Shown: positions 35,289 to 48,800 of the stretch, one piece after another
How the letters are laid out: every line of letters begins with the position of its first letter
How positions within the stretch are numbered: the first letter of the stretch is position 1
Assembly: GCF_013373865.1 (NCBI RefSeq)
Contig: NC_050467.1
Coordinates: forward strand, 23,210,996-23,274,995
Source: Monomorium pharaonis
Taxonomy: Eukaryota > Arthropoda > Insecta > Hymenoptera > Formicidae
Direction of reading: 5' to 3'
Length of the DNA stretch: 64,000 bases
The notes under the pieces: model-generated
Told to the model about the DNA's origin: nothing
Databases searched by the model: none
What the model saw: the letters and a program-made list of their open reading frames with translations, nothing else
Program-made: the position numbers and the translations under genes

Positions 35289-36868
35289 AAAAGAGCTTTC
35301 GATCCTCATCATTGACAATCTCACGAGCTAAATATATGAAGTTAAAGATTCGTTTTTGTCGTAAAAATTGATATTTCAAAATACTTACAAAGTCGTAAAA
35401 AAAGAATCTTATCTTTATTACAAACAAGTGCGCAGGATAAATGCAATTGGGTACAGTATTCATTACTTGCATATACATGTGACCTTGATAATAATAATTT
35501 ATCCGATGTTTAACAACCTCAAGCATTATTACGTCATAAATTTCGTGACCTTACCTCATATATCATTAACTCACATTTTTTTCCATGACGGATTTACATA
35601 AGCTTGCGGGAGGCAATTAACATGATTAAACTCTTAAGTTCTGGAAGACATCAACGATTCTTCCAAGTTTCAAACAAAAAGGATTTAATTTTCTTCTTGA
35701 GCCAGGCAAGGAGAATCATTTCAGTAGTCGCATGCATAAACGTAATTCGCACTCGACTCAATATGAGCCAATATAAACGCAATCATCGCGCGAGGTATTC
35801 TTACATAATATACGCATTCGCTTCATTCATAAAGCTATGTTTAAGAAGATGCATTTTTTATGTACAACTCCGTATCATGGCACTACGTTATCGGTATAAA
35901 ATTCGATATTTCTTTCAAATAAAAAACAAAAGAGATGGACTCTTTCCCGAATATATCTTCAGACAAACCTACATAATAAATTTTGTATTTGTACAACAAT
36001 TATATATATATGTAAATCAATCCATCAATCCTTGGCAGACCGAGCGTAAGTTTGATATATGCAGTTTTCTCTTTTCTCTCATTACTTTGCATGCATACAA
36101 TTTTACAGATATTACAAATACATAAAATATATGAAAATTCATTCCCATGAGAAATCGTAAAACTTTATATACAGATGAGTCAAAGTCGAATGCCCAATCG
36201 TAAGCGGGATTGATTCTCGATTTCATCCGTTCGCAATCTCTGTCTCTTTTTCACGGATATGTACAGAAACAAAAATAAACTCTTAGAAACATTTTCGAAA
36301 CAACGGTTTTCTCCTTACGATTCGATGAGTTATTGCGTCGCCCGATAAACGACGCATTAAAAATGCTACTCGATATTACTTACAAGTATCTTATGATATT
36401 CCTTTCGAAATCTCTGAATCTTCATCGCTCCTAATTGAACAATTTCGTCAACTAGTTTGCGTCATTAATCGTAGCGTCATTAACTCTCGAATACGTCGAA
36501 GAACACATATCACTTACTTAATACTAAAAAGGCATAGTCTTATAGACAGGCGTTTACTTAATCGATCGTATGTACGTCATTTTTACGTCAAAGATATCGC
36601 CTTAGCTTAATTAAGTAAATACATGCTTCCTGTAATAGGAAATCAGTCTTCACACTTGCCACTTTAATGTTGATCGAACGCTAATCGATCAAATTTACAT
36701 ATAGCTGCCAAATGCGTGAAATGAGTTCGCGTTCGTGGCTGGCAATGTTACCCGCGACTCACTTGTACAAATAAATCACACGAAAAAATCACGTGTTTGA
36801 AAAGACCAGAACACAGATCACCATCTAAACAATGCTGATACGCGATTCCCAACGCGTAGTTACCTTGT
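35289..36868. other. Convergent 3' region of the decarboxylase and semaphorin genes
   Basis: The 3' UTR of the plus-strand decarboxylase enters from the left, and that of the minus-strand semaphorin from the right. Open frames at 35604-36125 and nearby are AT-rich and unsupported. No further gene seen. Confidence 0.5.
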
Positions 36869-39800
36869 TCAATAGTACTTGTCCTGATCGAGATCAGCAC
36901 GAATGTGTTGGCCGTGACTGTTACGCTTCAAGGTAGCAGATTCGTAATCGAGACTCTTTGGATATAACTTGGGGCTGCCGAGGCCATTGACATTAGGATT
37001 GTTCTTGCCGCGCAGAGTACCGTTCCCGTTGGTACTGCCCGAAAAACTCGGCTGTCGTTTCGCGTTCACCTGTAAGAAATATCTTTTTAAAGTATTCATG
37101 TTGAAAACGGTACGGTTAGCACTCAAGAGTTTATCTTACCTCCTTCAACGGTACGATGACATAAGAATTCTGTTTATTAATATAATGCGGACTCCCTGGA
37201 ATGCTCGGCTTGCGTCGCTTCAAATAGTAGAAGCACAATACCGCGGTTAAGGCCAGGCCGATGATAAAACTGATCGCACAGCTGCCTACCACTGCGCCTA
37301 CCGTGACGCCCGAATTCTCCACGCTCGAAGGTAAGGCGTTTACATCTAAAAAAAAAGTGCATTGCTCAATAATGTTGAACTTTGATTCAATTTTTACAAT
37401 CAAATTATTAATAACTTTTTTTGTAAATATCATAACTAAAATTGTTCCAATAAACTTACCGTTATCTGTGCAGTCAAGAAGACAATCTCGTGTCTCGCGG
37501 CTTGGTCCCTGACACATGTCTGGTCCATGGTGGAGGCACGTTCGTTTTCGGTGCTGCTGATGATCACCGTCGCAACGGGTCCAAAGCGACCACGTATCCC
37601 AACCGGCCAGCGATTCGCAACTGGGCATATCGCAGGCCTCCCTGACCAATCTCGGACCGCTGCAAGTCTCTGGACCGAGGCACTCTCTCGTCCTCGTACG
37701 TACTCCGACACCGCAAGTCGCTGAGCATTCGGACCACTCTGTCCAGCATGACCATTGACCTTCCGCCGTATTGCTACTAACAGGATTCACGCGACATGGA
37801 TGTGAATTGCAGATTCTGCTCTGCTTGGCGAGACCATTTTCACAAGGTGGAGATTCGCATTGTCTTATCTGTAAAAAGTAGCATAGAGCTTGTATTCTCT
37901 TTTCATATATTAATAAATTATACATATTTGGATTAAATTATTTATTTTCCAGTTCACGCACATAACTGTAAACAATTCTTTCTGATCATGATACTTTATT
38001 ATAAAATTTTGTATTTTAGTTTTTTCTCAATAAATTTAATTTAATTTTATTAATAAATAAGATATATTAAATCGAACATACGGTTTACAAAATACTCGGC
38101 AAAATACTAATTTTATTTTAAATAAAATAATTCGTATCGAAAACTGTGAAAAATTTACCCTATGCTGGGTACCCCTTCCGCAAAGACGATCGCATGTGCT
38201 CCAAGAGGACCATTCGCCCCAGCCATTCTCGTTGATGGATTCCGCATACGCGTCCTTCTCTCTTAGACAAGATCCATCGTTCCTGCAGAAACGTTCTTCC
38301 TCCCTGGCGAGCTGCACGCGCACGCTTGACGGATCGTCTGTCTGCGCTCGGCAACTGAATCGGAAACGCTTCTCCAGATAAATTGCGTTACCGTTCTGTA
38401 AACTGGCATTCACGGCCAACCAAGGAGTCCATCCGGAATATCTTTTCGTCTCGGCGCATTCATGAGTGTTACACTCTTCTATCTAAAATACAGATTTGAT
38501 CTCATCAAGCAAGTTCTGCAATTTTTGGCTATCGAAAAAGATTCAAAAGAGAAAAAATATTTTCTACGAGAAACTCAATACTTGCCTGTTGATCATATCC
38601 TGGACATTCGACACCGCCCTTCTTCGACGACGGACTATCGCAGGTTCTCTTTCTGATACGTATTCCTGTAAAATGGAAATCGCTAACTTAATGTTAAGAA
38701 AGTATGGAATTGTTTTTATATTATCTCAGACAGTACAAACATCTAAAATTACAAATTCTTGATTGTGAAAGATATTTTTCAAACATTCCCTTTACATTGA
38801 CTGGGAAATTATCATAATTATAAAAGTAATACTCACCGCCGTTGCACGGCTTCGAACATGCGTGCCAAGGACCCCAGGTTGACCACTGGCCAATTTGAGG
38901 CGGAGTGACTTTAGCCGGGACAGGACAGGGCGGTAGAGCGATGCATATGATATCGTCGTGATCATGCCCGACGCAGATGCGTCCGCCGAATGCAGGCGTC
39001 GGATTCGTGCAGGTTCGCCGGCGGGTTTTCATCGCAAAACCGCAAGTCTGAGAGCAGGCTGACCAAGCTGACCAAGCGGTCCAACCGCCGTGAACAGTGC
39101 AATTTGTCACTCTGACACGCGTACCCGTGCAACTCTCGCCGCCGTGCTGTGGCGGGGGATTATTGCATTCCCTGGTCTGACACTGACACGTGTCGATTTT
39201 CTGTAGATCGAATTTTCAGTGTTACTTATCAATTTCACAACTTTCTCGTTCAATAGAAAAGATGATCCGTTTATTTAATATCCTACATTTTTATTTTATT
39301 TACTTTATGTTAAAAAAAAACTGCTCACTTATAACTAAATTATACTTCAATCACACACACTTATAATCGATTTCAATTTAAAAAAAAAGAAAGAAAAAAT
39401 CCTTAACGCTACGATAAACATAATAAATACATATGTCCACGAACCTCCGTGTATTCGCTATGCGAGTACGAGTGAGCGTGACCGTGTCCGGATGATTGAT
39501 CCCGTGTGCCGTGTTGACAGGGCGACCAAGGACTCCACGCGCTCCAGCCTCCGTCAACAGGATCGGTAAGTACCGGACACTTGGTGACCTCCTGATGCCA
39601 ATGATTCGCCAGGTAATTTTGCTTCGGTGCCTGCTCGCACTTCATGAGATGCTCGTTCCACCCGCAATACGGCTCCTGAGCGTTCAAGCACGCTTGACGG
39701 CTCCGGTGACGATAACACTGAACGGCAGGTATGCTAAACGGCGGAAGGCATTACGGTGCGGTTTAGCGAAGCATTTAGCACAAATAATATTTGCTGTTTA

Positions 39801-42800
39801 CGATAGTGTACATAATTTACTACTGAATGACGTATCTATTTGCGGCAATGTGATTTACATTTAGATGATATTATCGATTTATTCTTATTTTTGACAGCGT
39901 AATGTCGTTTACGAGGCTGACAAAATTTTGCGACCACAATAGGTGTTGTCGACTTACCGCAAGACGCCAATCTCCATACCAACGTAGAGGCTCTGAGTGT
40001 CCTTAAGGAACTGCAACGTCATCGGTGACGAGGGCAAGGGTCCCCAAACTTCAACGATGCAGGCCTCCTGAGTTCTAGGCAAGACCGAGATTTTCTTGAT
40101 GAGACCAGTCGCCGTAGCTACATAAAGAACGGTCACGCTGTGGTGCAGCTTGGTCGGGGTGACGTCCACCGCGATGTGAGTAAATCGCTCGAGGGTTGCG
40201 GTGTGCAGCGGCTCTAACATCGTACTTTGCACCGCCTCGTCCATCAGTTGATACCGGTGACTGTCCATGATCTGGTGCGGTGCGTTGCTGGATGGAGGTC
40301 CGCAGTGTTGACGATTATGATGGGCGACTGGTCTCTTTTCCCAAGCGGCGCCCGCATTTTCCTGATACTTGAAAGGTCCGTTAAAACTAGCGAGGACGGC
40401 CGACATGTTGAACGCGCAGATAGCCGAGCCTGCAATGCCGTTACTGTGGTGGGAGGAAAAAAAGAATTCCGTTTAACGTCAGTTTCTCCTTCGAGAAATT
40501 GTAGTTTCCGCATGCAAAAAAGTATTCCGTTGTAATCGAGCGATGAAGAACGTTAAGATGGAGAAATTAGCAATCGTGCATGCCACAACACTAGTAAATA
40601 GATTTTGAATAACTGGAGATTTTAAAGATAAATTATTTAATTGTGTAAATTTTATTTCCTACATAAAAATGCTAATTCAAGAAACTTAACGAGTCACATA
40701 AAATGTAAATAAAATTGCTAAATTTTCGACTTCCTTAAATATTTCATTGCTTAATTCAGATTAATCAACATTGTTTTAAATCTTCTTTTCATAGTCGCGC
40801 AATAAATAATAAATTTGGTTGAAAATCAATTTAATAATAAGTCGACAAAATAAAATCCGTGTTTGCTTATTCCATAATTAATTTGTCATTTACCATCTCT
40901 TGCTTCCATCTAAGATTTCTTGTGAGATCTTGTGCACAGACATAAACAGATGATAATTAATGCGCCTTCGAATTAATCGGACTGCTAAACGATACTCACA
41001 TGGGAGTTGTAAAGGTCGCGTAAATGATCCTCTCTTCTGGATGATAGACCGCGCCTTGGATCTCATCGTAATAGAATGGAAACTCGCCGGGGAGAGAACA
41101 ATTTAAGCGGGCCTTACTAAAAGTCGTCCATACGCTTTTCATCATAATCTGCCCACCTCTATCATTTTTGCAGACCCTCGCTATCCTCGAATATATTTTC
41201 TGCAGCCATACACATCACAATGTACAATTAAACTTTGATAGATACGGATTTTAATAAGATTATTAAAAGACAACGCATTATCATTTTAATCGAATTTGAA
41301 AAATACATTTAAAAAAATGACTTTTAACAATGTTTCAAACATCTGACTTCGTAGTATACGTTCGATATTGGCGGAGAGACCGGGAGAGACCGAGAGAGAC
41401 GGGGAGAGACCGGGAGAGACGAGGAGAGACGAGGAGAGACGGGGAGAGACCGGGAGAGACGGGGAGAGACCGGGAGAGACGGGAGAGACCGGGAGAGACG
41501 GGGAGAGACGAGGAGAGACCGGGAGAGACCGGGAGAGACGGGGAGAGACGGGGAGAGACGGGAGAGACGGCGTCGAGTGAATTAATCTACCATAGTTGAG
41601 ATTCAGCCTCGCGCCCGATCACGATCGAGGTACAATCTTGCGCAGCCGGATGCGGAGTGTTTCATTAGAGCCATCCCTAGGCGGCAATTTGAACGGTGAT
41701 AGGTTGAGAAAATGATAAACATCGCGCGAACTAAGATCATGCCGGGAGTGATGATTTTTCTGCCGCGCGCGAGAGAGAGGAAGATCCGTGACGCGCGTCG
41801 CTCGTTTCGACCAACACCGTAAACGGTTAATTATACGGCTGACGCAAGTCAGAAGAGAGAGACGAGATCGCTAATCGCACGAATGGCTCCTCGCGTGTTT
41901 CGATGGGAGACGCGCGCGCGCGTGCGGATTACTCCGCGGCGTTGATCTTACCTTGCCGCAGTTGATGTATTCCACGGCGGATTCGCGAAATAGAAAGTAC
42001 ACGTGATCCTCCATCTCGAAGCTGCCTACGAACTGTGGGTCGTTCAGCCACCTAAAAGGAAAGCGCAAACTTGGAGAGAGAGAGAACGGGACTTTGCGAT
42101 AAATATCGCGAGGCGATAAGCGAGACCAATAATCTTGCAACGCGGTTATTACGATAAAATTAATCTTGTTGATTTTTCAATATAACTGTAAAAAAGACCT
42201 TCGTAAGAATTTCATTCGTAAGAGAAATAAAACGGAACTGTAATGCGTTGAATTAATGATACTTTTCAGCTGAATATAGCACAGTGAAGAGCGTGCGCGT
42301 CTCCTTCTGCGAACGTACCTGGAATCGTATTGTTGAGTCCTGAGATTCGGGGAGGCCAGTGTTCTGTAGATCGCAGGATCGGCCCCGGAGAAATCGGTTC
42401 GCGCGCCGGCGAAGAGTCCGCCGGAAGGACCCCTCGAGAGAAGTGCCGTGGCGTTTGCATGCGGCGAGTACGGGCACATGGCCACGCCCGACATCTCGCT
42501 GGTCACGCTCGTTATGTTCTCGATCTGCAATCATAATTAGCAATAGTTATTATTAGAGACCACCACGTAGTCAAGCGGCACGAGCTTCGGCGATGTCGCA
42601 GTTTCGAATCGGACGAATTACACAGCTAATGACAACGATAATCCTGCTCATCGAGCAAGCCGCGACTAGTCAAACGGGATAGATTGTTTTCGGAAAGCAA
42701 CGTACCTGTCGCCACGTGCACCATGGGCTGAACGCGTAAGTGCCGCAGGTGAAGAGGCTCTTGCCGTTGCTCAGGAGCACCTTGACGTAATTATGACAAT

Positions 42801-45800
42801 CCTCGACGCTCTGGCCCTTATTCTGACAGGTGTTGACCTTGTCCTCCGGCGCGGACCAGGAGGCGTGCTCCAGGGCTGTCAGCGACGTCAGCGTCAAGCG
42901 GTACAAATTATCCCTGAAAAGACGCGCTTTATTTACATTTTCGTCGGTCGTACTCTTCACGTGCGTTATTAAGCGTGGCATCATGTATGGAGGCCGGACG
43001 CTATTAACCTATTAAAGTCTACTGTCGTTGCCGCGGACTGTCCTCCGCTCGTCGCTTTTGCGACACTGTTTGTCGGCAATACTTTTCGAAACGGACACTT
43101 TAACATTCTACGACCAACAAAACAAATCAATTTATTCTCTAAAAACTCTGAGAACTGAAATTTTTCAAGTGCGCAAATCTCGGGGAGAATTAGTTCAATT
43201 CCACTGGACTCGTAGACTTTTTTGACCTGGTGGATCAACAATCCTATATGATTTTCATTAAAGAGTCACTGGAATGTCTCATTGAAAGTCACATAGCAAC
43301 CGATTAATCGGGAATATCGCTGGCGCAATATATGACGTGTATCTCAATTTTAAATCGGGGGAAGAATAACCGCGCGACGAGTGACAGTGACAGTAACAAC
43401 AATAGCTTCCTTTATACGACACATATCGGATTCAACGAGGTCGCCATAAACCACTTAGTGTACGAACCTGTCTATCATTTCTCTTAAAAAAATATCTGCG
43501 CGATATTCATAAATTCCTCAACGATTGATTATGCTACTCCAATTATCCGCTAATAAACATGTGTTCTACATGTTTAAATGAATGTTTATAAGCTATTAGT
43601 ATCACATTGCCTTTCATACCAATACGACATAAGAAAGATTTTCCATGTTAAGTGTGTCACATTTTAACATTGCTCAAAGAAATAGACGATCAAGGGCCGG
43701 TTGTTATCCGGATAAACGATGTGGTAAATTATCTAATAGATAAATGTCTACATCCATATGCCCATTATATGTTTGTGTATATAGACGTAGACATCCATTA
43801 GATTAGATAATTTGACGCATAGTTTATCCGAAGGTAGAACAACCTTATAATAATATTGTCGGCGCAAACGGCTAGATTGCTGAAGGAAAGTCCTCGTGAA
43901 ACGAATTAAAATGATTCTCTTCAGTTTAGCCTTTTAATGTCCAAGCAAGAAATAGAAAGTTACGTATCAATAAATTTAAATCTAACGATTTAATAATCTA
44001 ATACTTCTCGTATACGAGAACAAGTCTTGGAAACCTCTAAAAAAAAACCGCGACGGAGAGAAAAATCGTAAGTCAAGTTATAACCAACTGCAGGATTAAT
44101 GATTTATGAGCGGACGGTCGAGGTCTGACGAGGACGTCCTACGGAGAGTCGATCGGAAAGCCGATGGTTTCCCGTGAAACAAACGTTGCGCGCTGCTACC
44201 TTCCGTGGAATGCGACCGCTTGCGAAAGGTGGATGTGACGAGGTGCCCGGTATCTCGCGATAAAAAGCCTTGAGAGGAGCGTCACTTCGCCCCGCGTTTT
44301 ATTCCGCGGTGAGCGTTACGACCGACGTCTCTCGCGGCCAATCTCGAGGCGTCGTCGTTCGCATGAGGCACTTGTGGCAGTCACGAAGGCGTACCTACTC
44401 GGGTTTGACAGCGGCTTCGAGGAGCCCTCGAAAACTCCTCGGACGACATTCCACGGCAGCCCACTTGACTTCAATGCGACGTGTACTCACGCATACGTAT
44501 ACGACGGCGCTTCGCCACCGAGTACGCGGGAGATCGGGAGATCGAGTGGCGATCGCTCGGTGGACGCGTTCCCCTCTAACGTGATCAGTAGGTTGAACAT
44601 TCCTTACGTTTTATCGGGGTTTCTCGATCTAATCGAGAATTTTTTTTTTTGGTAGATGTAATATTCAGTGAGGGTACGTGAGAATTTTCTTTTGCTCGGA
44701 GAGCATCGATACATTAATTGTTTTTTATATAGAAGTATTATATTTATAAAAAGTTTAAAAATTGTTATAGTTTAAACATTTCTTTAATTCAAGAATTAAA
44801 AAAAAATTATTCGATGCGTAGCTTGTGATATATATAAACTTAAAAATATATAAATAAAATCGCACAAGAAATCTTTATACGAAAATCCAGCTGCGACTGA
44901 ATAAGGTTTGTCTTTAATTTCATTAATTGTTTTTATTGATTGTGTTAATCTATCTCTCATTATCACTTGAATCGTGTCTTCAAATATTATTAAACTTTAC
45001 TGCAATGCAATCAAACTTTAGAATTGCAACACAATTAATACGATGGTAGGTTTGCACACTGCGATTATTATCTACGGCGAAAGAGGAAGTAGAACTCGGT
45101 GTACGCGGACGAACGGCATTAGTAAACCTGGTGCGAGAAAACTGCCGGAAGACAGCGATCAACAGTCGCCTCGAGGAGCTCGATAAATAAATTATCGTCG
45201 GCTTATAAATAACGAGCACGGCGATATGGTCCGCGCGCGTGATCATCCGCCTGTCTCTTCTCGGCAAGAAGAACGACGACCACGGCGATCGAACAGGAAG
45301 TACAGACGGCGATCGAAGCGGCCGCAGATAACCGGCGGATAAATACTCGCCTATGTCCCTTTAAGTAGCGTCGCACAGGCGGTTGCACGCCTTTTTTCTC
45401 TCCGCTCCGGTGACGATCGCGATACATGTAAATGAGAGCAGCGCGCGATTGCGATGGCGATTTCGATGCTCCATAAAAATAAAAAATAAAAAAAGATAGG
45501 CCTTCAAAGCAGTGAGAATCATCATCGCAAATGAATTAGATGTCGCCGTATCAAAAAATTGATTTTAATTACAGGGCAGTTAAAATTTGAGGATTTGTAC
45601 AGAGTTTCGATATAAGGATTTCAAAATATCGCGTAACATTTATAAAATATAATCAATTATTAACGATTACGAGAGTTTAATAGCTGAGCATTAATTTCAA
45701 TTGATTTAAGAGACAAGTTTTCAAGTCTCTCTAAAAATTTATTTCTCTCGCTTTCAACAACCTTCCCGCTTTCTAAAGTCGCGTGCGATCTGAAGAAGCG

Positions 45801-48800
45801 CTCGTTCTTCAAGGAACGCCGCCGCCGCTTTTGCACGCGTATATTATCCCTCACCCGCAATACAAATGCCCGTGCGCTTCTTCATTAGGCTGTCCGATAA
45901 TTGCACGCTCGCCAGTGCTCTGCATGGACCTTTTGTCAAATCGATAAACTCAATTTATTCATGATTGCCATGCCGCAGCTTGCAATCCACTCCCGTAGAC
46001 CCGGCATACATGCATAAACGCCATCCACGTTGCATTCTGTTCGACGCTCCGGGGGACTGCGGTCCCGCGGCATTCATTGGACTTCTCTATCAATCCCATT
46101 CAGCCGCTGGATTAATAGTCTCGAACTGCCGCGCCGTGCCAGCAATACGCGGTTGTTTCGCGCTTCCTTTCACCAAGAGGTTCTTCACAAATTTGATTTA
46201 ACGTCGTCCATTTGATATTCAAGTTTAAATACTTGGTATGTACATGTATATTATACGAATATTTCATATATAAAATATTCGAAAGTTCTCATACATATGT
46301 ATCTCTAAGCAAAGGTATTATATACACTGGAGAAAAAGGTATTTGTGCATGTGATTTAAATACATAAAATCCTTAAACTAAAAAAATTTAATCAAATTGA
46401 AAAACTAGTCAACGCAATCTAGAAAAAAAAAACTTAATTGAAGCTTAGGTAAAGACTGAATTTATATTCTTTATCTAGTCGCGTCCCTGCTTAACTTAAC
46501 TCTTGAAGACTCGTAACCTTCGCTCGTCGAACGTCCATCGTCATCGGTAGCCCGCTGTTATAGTTAACGACGGTTCAAAAAGAACTCTGCATACACCATA
46601 CCATATATTCCGCGGTGCGAAATCCTTTCCTTCCATGCACCGGCTGCGACGACGGAACTCGCAACGAAGCATAAACGGCGCCTACGTGGGCGCCCGTGTC
46701 TCGGCACCGCGTGATAGTTCGAGCAGGTAATTATTATTTAAGTGGGATACACGAGCGCGGGCAGGACGCTGGTCGTGAATGCCAATTAATAAGCCGGCAC
46801 CGTATCCCGCCGGATCGCCCCGATCTATTTGTATCGGCAGCCTACGTGCGGCAATGGTAAAACTTAATCGCGTATGTATGGACTGGCGCGCCCGGCGTGC
46901 CCGCGTCGAAGGGATATCGCTATTTCTCTCGGCGTCTCGGCGGGCGAGACACGACACCACAAGGCCGTCGGGCGCGACACGGGTGAGTTATGCCACCACG
47001 TGAGGAAAAAAAGCCGGAGTCTTTCGGAGCTCGAAACGGGGAGAGATAAGAGTCGCGGATAAAACAAAGTCACGCCTGCGAAATCGCGATCTTTCAATCG
47101 GAGAAGAATTATGAACCGGAGAACGGAGAGACGTTACGTCACAAGCATGATTGATTTGCCTATTGAAGACGCACGACGTGACCGCTGCGCCGTCATTTCG
47201 TTTATTCGTGTACGATTAAGAATAATCCTCTTCCCCTTCTAAGAAATGAAATTCCTCGAGCGCTCAACCGATCACCGCGCGACTTTCCCCTCTGGGATTC
47301 TCTTATCGGGGAGGGATGCGGTAAATCGCGATCGATTTTGTATCTCGCTGTTCGTATCACGTACGTGCAACGGGACTCGCGCGAGACCCAATTTTACGGT
47401 AACGGCGCGGCTGGATATCGCGCCGGGATTTTTACGGGCGTCAATCAACGTCTTTCATACTTTCTTGTTAGAACATGGGGCCCCGCGTGCGAAGTAGGCG
47501 GGCAGTAAAGCGAGCCCGATGTTACTGTCGTCGATGTGACACGTTGAAACAGCTCGATCGCGGCGACGTATAACGAGATACGAGCCGGTATTGTCATACG
47601 CGCCGTTTATTCCGCGAGAGTAGCGGCACACGTCCGCCCTTGCAATATAAATGCATTTAAATGCGACGCAGGTATAAGCGATTCTCCCTCGTTCCTCTCC
47701 CCTACCTAGACAAGATTGGCAAACTTTGATTTACACCGTTCGCACAAAATGACTCGCGCGTCGGTCGAAGCGGTTATTATCATCATGGGGAGAAGCGACA
47801 AAGTTAAAGAAAGAAACATTGCATAAAGTTGAGTCTATATCTTTTTCCGCGACGAAACAAAACTTTCTTTTCACAAACGAAATTTCATTCAACATTAAGA
47901 TCGTTCTTAAATGCAAAAACGATGAATTCACCTTGCATTTAAACGCCTCGTCCTTCGAACCTGATCTGCTCAGTTGGAAAAAGGAGTTTCGTCGTCGGTC
48001 CAATCCCACGGATAAGCGAGTCGTGAGTCGTAAGTAGGTGCGACGTAAACGTTGTTTATTGGCCGAATGGCCACATTGAAACAGATTACTTCCTGCTCAG
48101 TGGACAAATGACTCTTCGCCCCCTTCTCCTCCTCCTCTTCTCTTATCTCGTCGTGTGCGGACGAACGCAATGATGACCGCGATGACCGCGCCATTGTGCC
48201 GCGCGGATCCTCCTTATTGCGCGACCGTAATTCGCGCCTCGCGCCTTGAGAAACCTGACGAGCGGTAGTTGCGGCTCGTTGTCTCATCATAATTGGCTCA
48301 TTACACGGCGCGAGGATGAACATGCGCGCTCCCGCGTAACGATTAACTTCGAGCGCGCTTGCCGAATCGATTTTCCCGTGCCCTCGTTTCGCTCGCTCGT
48401 CAATTCCGCGTCCGAGGCCGCCTGCGGTAACGAAAAAAAAAAAAAATCTCGTTCCACATCGTCAAATATTTAAATTTGTGCCACGCAATTTGAATCACGT
48501 AATAAACAAATTGAGGTAAATGAATTTTCGCATCGTACACGGGATTTTATGAATTAATGAAAGATATCGCAATTATAAATATAGGACGCGCAGACGAAAA
48601 ATCTATTAATATCCAATATACAAACGTAATTTTCGTTTGGTCAATTTCAATCACGTAAATATTGAACGTCCAAATTTTGTTCTACTTATTTCATAATTAA
48701 TGTCTACATTCATTCGTACGCTGCGTGCTTGTGTGGACCGGCCGCTGTTCGGCGTGTGTCGGACAAATCGAAAATCGAGTTAATTTAACTTGTGTACTTT

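Noticed and set aside
35604..36125. 173-residue plus-strand open frame downstream of the decarboxylase
   Set aside because: No domain, biased composition, and lies in the convergent 3' region; probably chance.
41330..41599. Charged repeat protein (RDGERPGETG-like) over the minisatellite
   Set aside because: A tandem 10-base repeat with no stops in its plus-strand frames; it sits in an intron of the opposite-strand gene.
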